Shown in pieces: positions 27,172 through 38,965 of a DNA stretch of 64,000 nt. This DNA is from Apostichopus japonicus (taxonomy: Eukaryota; Echinodermata; Holothuroidea; Aspidochirotida; Stichopodidae). Under the pieces are notes generated by a model. The model ran no database searches. It worked only from the letters and a program-made list of their open reading frames with translations, and was not told the origin of the DNA. Positions within the stretch are counted from its first letter, which is position 1. Every line of letters starts with the position of its first letter. Where the stretch lies: contig NC_092573.1 in assembly GCF_037975245.1 (NCBI RefSeq), positions 21,295,265 to 21,359,264 of the forward strand, read 5' to 3'. A program made the position numbers and the translations under genes.

Positions 27172-27512
27172 TCAGGGGAGTAACCACATATACTTCTAGG
27201 GGATAACCTCCCCCCCCCCCAAAAAAAAAATTAGGGGCTGGGCCATACCTCCCCATCCCCCCCCCCTCTCAGCAGACAGAATATTCCCCCAAAAGTAGGG
27301 TACATGAATATATATACAACATAACTATGAGGTACAAGCTAACCAGTCGAAAATTCTTCAACATCGTTTCAAAAGTTTCAAAATATAGTACCATATTGCA
27401 TCTAAGCAGCCTCACTTTTACCAACATTTCTCAAAGGGAATAGGGGGAACCCCTTCCCTTAGACCCTCCATGGACCACTTAGCCCCTTATAAGACCCCAT
27501 CCAGTACACTGC
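27172..27512. mobile_element. Diverged hAT-related fragment
   Basis: On the plus strand, ATAGTACCATATTGCATCTAAG...CCTTAGACCCTCC (about 27384-27469) resembles the inverted subterminal part of the hAT at 4182-5089 (4270-4375 read on the minus strand). The segment begins with a CAGGGGAGTA-like end and has C-runs like other hAT copies here, but I see no matching opposite end and no 8-bp TSD. A degraded relative is the best explanation. Confidence 0.45.
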
Positions 27513-28474
27513 TTGTGTTCAAAGTACAGGTTGAAGAAGAATACAGGTAAACTTCGGAAAAGCGAATAAAGCGCAATTGTATAATACTTAATATCTTGTA
27601 ATATGGTTAAAAGGACAGTCCGGGTTAAAAATTAATTTTTAGCTATGAAATATGAATCATATTCTAACCATGGAGGTGCGTTTTTTCATTTTTATTAATT
27701 CTTACGTGTACCGTTTTTCGGGATAATAACATTTGCAGCCGATATTATTCCCAAACTGAACTCGAGGTAAATACGTAGATCTCTAAGACTTTCAGTACCG
27801 TAAGCTATTATTTTTCTTAAAGTAAACATGTTGTGTTACCTACATTGTGTTAATTAAGAACAGAATGATAACGTAAGTATCGGTTCTAAATTGGAAATAT
27901 TTTCGCTCAATTATGAATGTATATAGTCATGATGTTGTGACTGATAAAATATTCTAGACATCACGATGATGTATGTTAACAGTACTTGCAGAATTAGTAA
28001 GTGACCGACATGAAGAATTTCACAAGTCCCATGCTGGACCTACTCTCCATGTTCTCCCCGCCCCTTCACTCACCTTGTCACCCCCCCCCCTCCAAAGGTA
28101 TACAAACCAGTTAGTATATATAGAACGCCAAATGATATCAGCAACCATTCATTCATCACACATTGATATTAGTATATTGATGAAATTTAATAAAAGAAAT
28201 AGGTCAGACGTCAACATTTTAATCTTTTGAGAAAACCAAGTTATATTGTTTTCTCTACTTTTTTACCGTAAAATTTTCATCAAGTTTGGTACAGAGGCCT
28301 CGCTTTGTAAAACAGGTCGTGCAGAGTGACGATCTCATAGTGCTCACTCACTTTTAATTAGAAGTTACGATTAACGACGAGATGAAAACCTTAAAGGTCT
28401 ACTTTGTTAAAATAGTTGGCGTAATCATATTTCAAAATTTGACGGTTTCATTTCAGTTTCGTTAGACATTTCTG

Positions 28475-28479
<5 letters not shown>
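27513..28479. other. No gene seen
   Basis: AT-rich DNA; a C-run at 28080-28091 and a TTAAAAGGACAGTCC motif at 27607-27622 are the only points of note. Confidence 0.45.
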
Positions 28480-28518
<39 letters not shown>

Positions 28519-28529
28519 TATATATATTA

Positions 28530-28560
<31 letters not shown>

Positions 28561-28692
28561 GCCTATATATATAGTCTATATATAGCCTATATATAGCCTA
28601 TATATATAGGCTATATATATAGGCTATATATATAGGCTATATATATAGATAGATAAATAGATAAATATATACATATAAAGATATATATTTAT
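28480..28692. repeat. (TA)n with TATATAGCC / GGCTATATA inverted units
   Basis: A pure TA tract passes into repeated TATATAGCC units, then repeated GGCTATATA units in the opposite sense, so the right half can fold on itself into a hairpin or cruciform. Confidence 0.95.
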
Positions 28693-29619
28693 GATGGGAT
28701 ATTGTTAACTTCAACTCCCGAAAGGAAAAGCTAAACCACTTTTATCCCGTTAAGGGTCAAAACAAAACAAGTTTATGTCATGGTGCTATGACGTCACACC
28801 TGTTTGCTTCAAGTCCACTTACGGCAGAAAGTGATATTTTTTATCTATCAATATTTCGAAACTCTTGATAGGACTTGCGTTTACAGTTTTAATTAGGATG
28901 TTTAAAATATGTCCCTCGGTGTTTTCCTCGACAATCCTTTCATTAAACATCAGATATACACTGTATCATTTCTATGCAATGGTGTCATCAAATCTGCCAA
29001 GTCTTGAAAAATATATCAGACATTTTGTCGTGTATATCATATTAATGCTGATACAAAGTTAAACACAGTAAATTAGAAATGTCTGTGCCATTTTATTCAC
29101 TTCTTGAGCATAGTTTGATAATTCAAGTAATTTTAGAATGTTAATAGCAGCGTTTCATGTGATTAACACTGGTATGATGAAGTATCTGGGAGAGGAAATG
29201 TTGATTTATTTACTTGATCATTTTGATTTTGAGTTTCATGAGAGTTTTTAAAAGATGCATGAATGTGTCGCTTTAAATAGATCATGGACAATGTGCAAGA
29301 ATTTTGCAGTCTCCTTACTTTTGTGATAAGCATTGTTTGTAAAATCATTAGCGCGCAGACGACACTGGAAAAATAAGGAGGCGCGGGAACTGGAGAATGT
29401 ATATTTTCAATTCATCTCACGGATTTATGTTGTTAATTTAACCTTCTTGTCAGAGTTACATGTGCTAACAAGTGAAATGTTCTACTATAAAAAAGAAAGG
29501 GTTGAGGCCCCTCTGTAATGTTTCACGAAGTTATATGCGAACACTATTGCACACTTTCTTTTTTCTTCTTTATTTTCATAACCTAAGAATCGTAGACTCG
29601 ACGAAGAATCGAAGATTTG
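28693..29619. other. No gene seen
   Basis: Only short frames without domains. Nothing supportable. Confidence 0.45.
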
Positions 29620-30690
29620 AATCAGAAGGAGAAGAACAAGGAGAACAAGGATAAGTACATGACCAACGATAACGACAAGGAGGAGAATGAGGTAGAGGAG
29701 GACAAGGACATTGAAGAAAATGAGGTAGAGGAGGACAAGGACAAATGTAGAGAATGAGGTAGAGAATGACAAGGACAAGGAAGAGAATGAGGTAGAGGAG
29801 GACAAGGACAATGAAGAGAATGAGATAGCAGAGGACGATGACAATGAAGAGAAGAGAATGAGGTAGAGGAGGACAATGACAATGAAGATAATTGGGTAGA
29901 GGAGGATAAGAAAAAGGAAGAGAATGAGATATAGAGGAGAACAATGACAATGAAGATAATGAGGTAGAGGAGGATTAGGTAAAGGAAAAGAATGAGATAG
30001 TAGAGGACGATGACAATGAAGAGAAGAGAATGAGGTAGAGGAGGACAATGACAATGAAGAGAAGAGAAGAGAATGAGATATAGAGGAGGACAATGACAAT
30101 GAAGATAATGAGGTAGTAGAGGACAATGAAAATGAAGGGATTGAGGTAGAGGAGGACAAGTACAAGGAAGAAGACGGGTAGAGAAGAATGAGGGGAAGAA
30201 AATTGAGGAGGATGGAAGGAGAACGACAAGGGAAGAAAGGGGTTGGAGAAGAATGGGAACATGAACATCGACAACGATAATGAGATGACGGAGATAGAGG
30301 AATAGGACAGAACGGAGACAGGACAAACAGGGGTGATTGGAGAAATGAGAAGAGCAAGACAAGGACAGGAACATGAGCAAACGACAAGGACAATGAGGAG
30401 AAGAAGATAGAGGAGAAAAGGACAGGACAAGAAGAAGGAGAAGGAAACAGAGAAAGAGGAAATTCGAAGGACAAGGAAAGGAAAGAGAGAAGCATTAGGC
30501 GAAAGCGAAAAGACAAAATAGGACACGAATAAGGACATTGAGTAGAAAAAGTATGAGGAAAAGAATAAGGACATACAAGGACAGGGTAGGATAGGACAAG
30601 GAGAAGGAAAAGGAGAAGTAGAAGGATGAAAGACAAAGACAAGAACAAGACTAACAGAAGGAAAAGGAGAAGGAGAATTCCTGTCATTTC
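29620..30690. repeat. Long polypurine tract (GAA/GGA-rich imperfect minisatellite)
   Basis: More than 1 kb with almost only A and G on the plus strand. The left half has a repeating block built on GAATGAGGTAGAGGAGGACA followed by AGGACAATGAAGA, interrupted by deletions; the right half is less regular AGGACAAGGA-type sequence. The minus strand has a 443-codon frame rich in Ser, Leu and Phe, which I attribute to the pyrimidine-only strand lacking stop codons. Such tracts can form triplex (H-) DNA. Confidence 0.9.
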
Positions 30691-32199
30691 TAAATTGCAC
30701 CACATCGATATTTTTGTTCTTGTTCTTTGTTCGCAGGTTTTGAGGTTATAGACAATAGTTGTACCTCTTATATTTGCTATTTCAGCAAATGTTCGTATAT
30801 AGATGCCCCCGAACAAAATGTAACAAACATAAGCTGCCTAGACTACGATATAGTCAAAAATTTAATGAATCCCCTAAATGCAAATATATACTCTGATCGA
30901 TGGGAAAGGAGGTGACTTTTCTAAAACAAAAAATTAGTTAAGAAAAAAGAAGAGAGTTATAAAATACTTTATGCAGTTCTTTAGGGCCTTCGATAAATAT
31001 TTGAATGTTTGTTCGACGTGTAGCGTAAGGTTTATCAAATTAGCAATGTGAATTTTAGGGGGCATATGCTGTCTCTAGAAGTAGTTTTTTTCCGTCTATG
31101 TGATCAGTATATCACGGACATTTGGAACGAAACCTAATTTATAAAGATTCTTCGTAATCTTTTCGTTTGTTTTCCTTTCAATGGCGAATCTCTTTGGCGA
31201 CTTTATGTTGTGATAGGATTACATCACTTGGCAAAGAAAAGAGGGGATATGGCGGTTGCCATGGTAGCAGGTGGTTCTCCGCCACAATAGATGTTTCCCT
31301 GTTTACGTTTTCGTTGACGACCATTCTTTCGTCACGTAAAGAATGATTTCAACGATAGATAAAACTTTCAGAAATATTACAAACTAACTGGAAACACGAT
31401 AACCCTGCAATCTCATCATCCTACTAAGCCTATACGTGATTTAAGTCACACCCCTGATAATGTCAAACGTTACGATAACAAAACAGTTTGAATGCAATGT
31501 GGTGTCCAATTGTGTGACTACATATTAGGTCTCAGTACCGGGCTTTGACGAACATGTCCCTTAACATGGGCTTTTCTGGAATAGACACATATATGGGACC
31601 GACGGCATGGCATAATTGAACTGATTAAAAATACGGAATACACTTAACGAGAATATATGTTCATCAAAGGTATTCTATATGTGTGCGCAATGTGGAAAAT
31701 TTGGAGCATCTGGGCCCACATGATTACCTCCATTAAACATGTTCACTTGAGTTGAAGCACAGGCCTCGAGAACCAGGTCGGGCCTCGGAGGGGGGAGGAG
31801 TTATGTCGCTGCGCACCCACCCCCTAGCCACTCCCACTCCACCCCTTTGTTTTACACTCTATAGTTTGCCTTAAGTGTATTTTAAAAATTAAAATACACT
31901 CTTTCTTATCCGATATATCCCATGCTCATTCATGTTTTAGCCCTGTAGCCCTCCTGGCCAGGCCTGCCTCATATTGGGGCACCAAGTGGGAATGTTGCTC
32001 CGTTTATAAAAGTCGTGTCTGGAGACGGTCATTCTGTGACTATGTAATGTCATGTATATGAAACATTTTTCTTACTCTTTGTGTCTTTTTCTTTTATTCT
32101 TCTTTTCATATATTCCAAGGAGTGTGTTCATATTGTTACCATCATTGGGTCATTTTATAGAAGCTTCAATATCTTAGATTCAGCATTTGCAGAACTCAT
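30691..32199. other. No gene seen
   Basis: AT-rich DNA. A GC-richer patch at about 31755-31965 (CAGGCCTCGAG...GGCCAGGCCTG) looks repeat-like, but lacks matching TIRs and a TSD. Confidence 0.4.
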
Positions 32200-32548
32200 C
32201 TCCATTTCAGATAATATAAACATACATTTAAATAAATAAAAAGAAATACAAAAAAACCCATAAAAGTGAGTCACGTGTGCATGTTGCGATGATGTCATAG
32301 TTTTACACTTGATCACGTCGTGTCTCCATTTCAGGAAATAAACATATTAATGAATAAAAAGAAATTCATAAAAGCTTAAAGGTGAGTCACGTGTGTCGCG
32401 TTGATGTCATATTTTTACACTTGCTCACGCCATCTCTCCATGTCAGAAAAAAAGAAACTTATTAATAAATAAAAAGAAAGACATAAAAACAAACAAGTGA
32501 GTCACGTGTGTCGCGATGATGTCATAATTGCACACTTGCTCACGCCGT
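32200..32548 (+). repeat. Three tandem ~115-bp units, each with GTGAGTCACGTGTG
   Basis: Units start at about 32200, 32324 and 32436 with CTCCATTTCAG or CTCCATGTCAG. Each holds an AT-rich half, then GTGAGTCACGTGTG, then GATGATGTCATA-like sequence, then a run ending in TCACGCC. TGAGTCA is an AP-1-type site and overlaps GTCACGTG, an E-box of the USF/TFE type; TGATGTCAT is ATF/CRE-like. The best-conserved half of the unit is the one holding these sites. No gene next to it is recognised, so an enhancer role is only inference. Confidence 0.9.
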
Positions 32549-32912
32549 CAGACTAGTGTGAAGAAACATTAGATCTTTGATATATCGCTAAAATAGAAAA
32601 TATTTTTTTGACCTGTTTGAAGATGTTTTTAACTCACAGATATCTCTATCTATATGTAGATCACATATGGTATAATTAATTTTGTGCGTCCTTTAATTGC
32701 ACGCTCCTCGACCAGTATATATAAATCAAGTGAATGATTGCTGCTTTTACTTCTCCTCTCTGCACTGCAACATATATATCGCACGTGACGTTTGGTAATT
32801 TTCGTGCCCGTAACTGCATCATAAAATAAATTAACGTAAAGTTTCGAAAGATTAGAAAATGAAATTAAAAAAAATTTAAAAAGTGTATATGGACAGTTTT
32901 TATTGACCAGAG

Positions 32913-33208
32913 AAAAGATAAGAATAACTAGTTTATACCAATTTTCCTTCCTTTCCTTTTTTTCTATACGCTTTGAAAAACCCTTGAAATTAATATTGTC
33001 ATTTTGGAACCTTGAATTTATGTCTTTACATCCGGGCACTACATATTTATTGATATTGTAAAAAGATAAGAATAACTAGTTCATACCTATTTTTCTTTCC
33101 CTTTTTTTATACGTTTTGTAAAACCCTTGAAATTAATATTGTCATTTTATATACTTGACTTTATGTCTTTACATCCGGGCACTACATATTTATCGATATT
33201 TGTAAGTT
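32913..33208. repeat. 148-bp tandem duplication
   Basis: GATAAGAATAACTAGTT at 32917 recurs at 33065, and the whole block through ACATCCGGGCACTACATATT is repeated with scattered substitutions and small indels. It is a two-copy head-to-tail duplication without a gene. Confidence 0.95.
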
Positions 33209-35223
33209 TGTTTTGTCTATTCATATCAACCTCAGATATCCGTGCAATATCTTAAAGCAGTGGTTTGAGTTCAGGAGGAGGATTTTTTTGTTCATGAAAT
33301 TAAATGGTAAGGAATCGATTTTATTCGATTCTAGTAGTTTTGTCCCCCAGACACATTTTAATGTATTCGAACGTTCAAACTTCTTAGCCTTGCTTGTTGA
33401 TATGAAATTTGGTACAACATCATTTTTTTTTTAAATTTTCCGAAATTTACATTATTCATTTCTTGTGCCAATCAGTATTATATCAAGCATGTAAAACAGT
33501 TCACTGTTCCGGACGAAGAAATTATGTGGAATGTTTACAATCAGATGAAAAATTAATGACAATTAGTCTGAAAATGTGACGAAAATAACAATTCCGCCCC
33601 TATTCATATATGCAAATTAAGCTATGCCGGAGTGGCATGTGCTATGTAAAGTGTCGTAATTTTCTTGTTATGAAATGTAAACGACTTTAGTTGAAAGCAT
33701 TTGTGTGTTATGACGATTATAACTAACTTTTAACATCAACATGCTGTGAAACTCACTCCAAAAACCTGAACATGTAACACTCCGACAATCACGAAAAATG
33801 TTCGGGTATTTAAAAATCTAATTTCATTGTTATATAAGTTGCTGCTGATTACATATAACTCGAAAATTTGCTTCTCGTTTTAGATGACATTGCCGTTTGA
33901 AATGTTAGCAAGTAACAACAATTAGTTTCAAGCTTAATGAAGATGAAATTTTGATCAAATTGTGCACCTGGTAATTATGTAAAAGGGTATATAGGTTTCG
34001 CCAAGATTTCGCGCCAAAATGTCTTCGCAGACTACGGGTTCCAACCAGCTGCTTTAAAATCCGTTCGATTACCCTTAAAAAATATCGATTGAAATTTGAC
34101 TTGTTTCCCTGTATCTTTCTTCTTCTTTCTCTCTCTCTCTCTTTTATTTACCTTTTCCAATTTTCTTATTGTCCAATCAGTCCTTGTTCTAACTGTCCCT
34201 TGGAGCAAGAACCCCCCCCCCCCAAAAAAAAAAAAACACACAACCTCCCACTCGGTACCTGAGGGACAATCAAGGCTACGAAAAAGTTCCCTCTTTAGAT
34301 GTGGTTGTGAGTTTATTTCGTTAATTCCACAATTCAATATTCCCTTGAAAGGAAAGGAATTACTGTCTTTTTTTTTGTAATACATTTGGGAGAGGCAAAT
34401 TCATTCTTAATCAGTGGTGTTATTTAAATTGGGTAAAACAATCTTTCCGGAAAAGAGGTAGTTGGCTTTAACGAGACGAGAAGGACGGATCCTTCCATCT
34501 TAGACTGTTTTTAAATCACTCTCGTGATCCTTCCTTTTAATAATTTTAACACCGCTGTCTTTTATGATTTTCTTTCTTCTTTCTTTCTATTATTGCGTTC
34601 GGTGAACAAATCACATGAAACTAAAGACATTTCCTTTAGCAACCGACATCGTTTATGTAAACATATAACGTCGCTTCTTCGTTACGGCCTTTAATTAGAG
34701 GTTGTCGGATTTACGACTTTATATTTTATTCATAGTCGCATATCCTTCCCTTAAGCCCAAACCTTTTAAGTTAATCCTTTTTAATTATGTCCGTCTCTGG
34801 AAGTTCATGCAACATTTATTGTATAAGAACAACGAACACGCGGGGTCTTTTAATGTTAATAAATGTGGGGCAGAGGGATTTGAAAGGAGTGGTGACAGTA
34901 TCCGTGACCATGGACATATTAAAATGACAGGGAAATACTTTAATACGTGGTCTTACTATCGATGTATCAACGTAAATCGCGTTCTTCGTTAGTTTTTGTT
35001 AAGTGCAGACTCAACAAACATTTGTTCTGCACAAATCTGTGATGCAATGTAGACACAATATTTTGAAAGACGTTTTTAGCTGTGTGTTGCTTCTGATGAG
35101 CTGTGACCGCCTCTTATGTGTGTAAGACTGAATAGTCCAGTCACTGTATGATAATAGCACCTGTACTTCAATTGAAGTTTTGTAACGGATTACAAAAATA
35201 TCAAAATTAAATTATCAGCCAGT
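33209..35223. other. No gene seen; E2F-like site at 34006
   Basis: AT-rich DNA. TTTCGCGCCAAA near 34006-34017 equals the E2F consensus but stands alone. A C-run followed by A-run lies at 34210-34234. Short frames show no domains. Confidence 0.45.
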
Positions 35224-35556
35224 TTTTTTTTTTTTTTTGGGGGGGGGGTAAACTTTAATAATATTCGATATATAGCGCTTTATACCAGCATAAGTTCTGA
35301 AAGCGCTTTCAGACGATACGTTACCCCTGGTCAATGATAACCTGTCCCAGAGACAATCCTTCCAGTCGGCAGCAGACTGCAGTTATATACTGCGCCCAAT
35401 GACAAGTTACCTCACTGGTACCCATTTAACCCCTATGAGTAGAGAGATGAAATTGAGATAAAGCATCATGCCCAAGAAAACAACGTAATGAACTAGGCAG
35501 GAATCGAACCAGCAATCCTTGGATCACGAGTCCGACGCCTTAGCTAATTGTCCACA
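35224..35556 (-). mobile_element. tRNA-derived SINE
   Basis: On the minus strand, a tRNA-like head starts at about 35555 with GTGGACAATTAGCTAAGGCG; TAGCTAAGGCG (35546-35536) fits an A box and GGTTCGATTCC (35510-35500) is a perfect B box, with an anticodon-arm-like GGACTCGTGATCC between them. A tRNA-unrelated body of about 230 bp follows, ending in AAAGCGCTATATATCG, a C-run, and a terminal A-run of about 15 (35238-35224). The pol III promoter, body and A-tail in this order are the SINE structure. Anticodon CGT would suggest a tRNA-Thr-like source, but this is uncertain. Confidence 0.85.
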
Positions 35557-35729
35557 ATACTGTGCTGAACGAGTTTCACAAACAGCTTAGAAATGTTATC
35601 ATTTGAAATGGTAAATTTCATGGCTTAATGTTTCTCCACATTCATGAGCAAGTCTAACATTCACCGGAACGGATTAACTATAGAGAATGCTGCTTGCTAA
35701 TTACCTCCTTGAAAGCCTAAAGGCAGGGA

Positions 35730-36048
35730 CGGTGTAGCTGGTAGGGGCACAATTTCATAAATTCCCGGCAAGGGCCCTTTTTAAATTTGTGTGAGGAAAG
35801 TGTCTTTTTGGTATATGTAAAAAAAAGTGCCTTTTGTCAACAACAACAAATATTCCAATATTGGAATAATTGGTACAGAATACACATGCAGAGAATCTAC
35901 ACTATCGGTTAGTTTTGGGATTATTTTATAGTTTGCTCTCTCAAATAAAAGTGACACGTCTCACAAACCCTCGACGCAGCTCCCCACCCCCCCCCCACCC
36001 CCGCCCAAGATTGAACCTATTTCCGTCGCCTCTGGCTACAGGTTCACT
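35730..36048. mobile_element. Possible degraded hAT-type repeat
   Basis: CAGGGACGGTGTAGCTGG at about 35726 resembles hAT ends, and a C-rich block with GTCGCCTCTGGCTACAGG near 36024-36043 resembles an eroded inverted counterpart. The ends do not pair well and I find no 8-bp TSD. Confidence 0.3.
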
Positions 36049-37177
36049 TTGGTAATACCCGATGGATAATATGTTCACCTTTCTTTTACATTCATCCTTC
36101 ATTAAAATTTAATTAGAGGATTGAATTAATGCCCCTCGGTGTGATGTGCCAAACAAAGCTTATGATGACAAGTTACATAGACAACACGTTGTGTTTCCCT
36201 TGTCATATCAAGACCAGCTCCCTGTCAAGAAAACCAAATAGGATGCTGCTATTAACGCGTATGAGATTGACATGTGCTATGGGGTGTTTTTACTGTAAAA
36301 GGGGGTACCCGTATGAACAGATCCCGTTAACCTATATGTCTAGGGAGAGAAGGGGGTGATAAAGTTTATGATGGAATATTACCAGAGATCAAGAATGGTG
36401 TGCGGTGAAATGATAAACGCCCACGACATTCTTTTTCTTCTTCTTAAGAATACTGTTTTACACGTGTTTTACTGTCGAACACACAAAGTTTTTCGTTACT
36501 TTGTTTTGTAATAGTAGAAAATGATACAAGGGTTCTGTTTTCGTCTGAATCTGTATATAACAATATGCAGAATGCCGTCAAAAAAATATTTGACACTTTC
36601 AGACCGGAATATCCCATGCATGAAAAACATAACCAATAACCTTTCTGATTTACATTAGTTGATAGACTGGTCTAAAAGGGACGAGAAAGGGGAGGGGGCG
36701 GTCGGCTACGTTGGTCAATCATGATGCAATCGGGTCTCGAGGGAACAAAAGGCCCCTACACAGTAATTAAGAAGCAGCTTATCTATCACATTTGAATGTA
36801 TACGGTGTTGACAAACAAATGTTACATAGTAAATTAATGATGACAGTAAAGAAACAAATTTCGATTTGGCCCATTTAAGTTGCAACGTGTTTTTGATTGA
36901 AATTCACTTTATTTTTTTGCACGACTCAAATAACTCATCAATATCTAAGTTACTCCGATACGGCAATTCATCATTCTAGTTTCCAAAGTAATTACATCGA
37001 TGTTCTCTGATCGGGTGGGGGGGGGGGTTGTGGGAGGGGCTTTCTACGGGTAAAGTATATACCGTATATGTCAGCTTACGTGATAAACACAGAATTATTC
37101 AACAATCCTGATGGCCAATCAGTCTACAGTACAGTTCTAGATTCACACAAGGATTAAATTATCAGGATGTGCTAAAT
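36049..37177. other. No gene seen
   Basis: AT-rich DNA with a G-rich tract at 37014-37041. Short frames are featureless. Confidence 0.5.
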
Positions 37178-37492
37178 CACCCGATACACATAGAGAACAC
37201 AGTTACTACTGTAAATATTACAGTTTTGTTACCACAGTAAAAACTGGATCGTGCTATAAATGGGTATAGCATGTGCTAGTATAGGATTACAGTAAGAACT
37301 GAGGATATGTGTAATTCCAACAAATCCAGTTGTTTGGGATTTCTTGGGATTACACATATCCTCAGTTCTTACTGTAAACTTAATAGCACATGCTACCGAT
37401 TTATCAGATTTGTCAGCACGATCCAATATTTACTGTGGTACAAAACTTTAAGATTTACAGTACTTACTGTAATCTCTCTGTGAATCGGCTGT
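37178..37492. mobile_element. Foldback MITE, copy 2
   Basis: Same family as 1670-1989 and better preserved. The left arm CACAGTAAAAACTGGATCGT and TTACAGTAAGAACTGAGGAT are matched by inverted copies in the right arm (37354-37492), giving roughly 145-bp arms around a centre of about 25 bp. Terminal CCGATACACA at the left pairs with TGTGAATCGG at the right. There is no coding capacity. Transcription through it would give a long dsRNA hairpin. Confidence 0.88.
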
Positions 37493-38428
37493 CTAAATAA
37501 ATTAACATTTATAAAAACATAATGTGATCCATATTTTCATTTTCGTTTATCACCTATATTTTACTATTGCTTGTTTGGTACTATATGAATACCAAATGGT
37601 ACATGTAATATTAATTGTAATTATTCTAGTCAAATGATGACAATAACTAATTTACTATAGCCTAGAATGTAATATGTAATATGAGGGTATATATGATCAG
37701 GATATAAATCGATATAATGGGATTGTTTGAGGTATAGTGTTCATATTTTTATTTATAATAACTGATTTCAGTTCCCTTCTAACATTACATTCATCCATAA
37801 TTCAATAAACCCAGAGAGTGAAATTATTCCCTCTTGGGAGTGTCCAAATTGATGACACATTGAAGGAGTGAAAGTCTCTCTTATCAAAGACTGACTTCGT
37901 GTAAATTTAACTGTACACATTCTCTGATTAAGGTTTGGGCAAAATGTACATCACGTTAATGGCGATATGAAACCTATAGTAAGATGTAGGAAGATAAAAC
38001 TACGGTAGCCTAACACAATATACTTGGCCAAATTAATTTACACAAATGTAAATCGTCAAAGCATATGTCGTCTTAACATTCTTGCAGAAGTTCTCACCAG
38101 CTAAACCTATACCCCTTCACTGGATAGCTGACAGGTTGGCCATTCATGGAACCTTCAATAATTTTTTCCAATCATGGCCATTTTTATTTTTAGTCTATGA
38201 GAGTACGAAGTTTTCGTCACTTGTATAAACAAACTTCTTTTTAACAGTAGTAAAGAATTTTCGTGCACTGCTATACAGTTGTTTAAATTGGTCACAATTT
38301 CCCCAAATTTTGGTACCACGTGTATTTCATATGTCTACTCTGACATTCACGTCACCAAAAAAAAACAGGTTCTGTTTGATAACATATCGAAAAATATGTT
38401 CTCATGTTGCTATATGCCATGCACTTTA
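37493..38428. other. No gene seen
   Basis: AT-rich DNA with no supportable feature. Confidence 0.5.
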
Positions 38429-38527
38429 CCTGAAGGAGACAATTCTGGCGGATTGATATGGATTCTTTACGGAGTATGCTACCCTACATTCACTCTATAT
38501 CAATCCGCCAAACTCTTCTCCTTCAGG
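38429..38527 (+). other. 99-nt hairpin, pre-miRNA-like
   Basis: Two 31-nt arms (38429-38459 and 38497-38527) are inverted copies with 27 of 31 positions matching. The outer stem CCTGAAGGAGA and inner stem GGCGGATTGATAT are perfect, separated by a 7-position patch with four mismatches; the loop is 37 nt. Length, bulged stem and moderate loop would suit a microRNA precursor, but a tiny foldback repeat is equally possible. The overlapping 95-codon frame has no domain. Confidence 0.5.
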
Positions 38528-38879
38528 AACAAAATGCCGGAAACGAAAAAAAGGCAAACATTTTAATCGAAATTTTATCGAACAAGAATGTTTTTGGGTG
38601 GTGTGGATCTCGCGGTTGTAAAAATAAATGTATTTTTAACTCTGAATAAAGCATGCTTTGTTCTTTATATTAAATTTGTTTATAATTATTCTATATTTTT
38701 CTTATTTTTAGGCCATAAGAATGGATTTGCCTCTCACTCTTGAAATCTGTTGAGTTTGTCACAATCTAAAGTGTGAATACCTGGCCTTTAAAGAAACGAT
38801 AATGTACCTAAATAATATATGCATCTGTAATGTGATTCCATTCAAATCCTACCACTCATTAACTTTTGCACACGAAACA

Positions 38880-38965
38880 ATAAATGTAAATGTAATGTAA
38901 TGTAAATAAAATCTTATATAGCGCACTAAGCGCGATGCATCCATACGCTTTACAAACAATCTAGA
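38880..38965 (-). repeat. SINE-tail-like fragment
   Basis: On the minus strand GTAAAGCGTATGG...GCGCTATATAAGATTTTA is followed by ATTTACATTACATTACATTT, that is, an AAAGCG...GCGCTATATAA tail with an (ATTAC)n end. It resembles the 3' tail of the SINE at 35224-35556. No tRNA head is present. Confidence 0.5.

Noticed and set aside
27172-27512. Complete hAT element
   Set aside because: Similar subterminal sequence to the 4182 element but no pairing ends and no TSD; listed only as a fragment.
29485-30816. 443-codon minus-strand frame, the longest in the window
   Set aside because: It runs over the polypyrimidine strand, which cannot easily form stop codons. Composition is almost only Ser, Leu, Phe and Pro with no domain.
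31755-31965. hAT-like patch bounded by CAGGCCTCG and CCAGGCCTG
   Set aside because: The short terminal match is not supported by an 8-bp TSD or subterminal symmetry.
35495-35556. Stand-alone tRNA gene (CGT anticodon)
   Set aside because: A and B boxes fit, but the acceptor arms do not pair well and the sequence continues into a SINE body with an A-tail.
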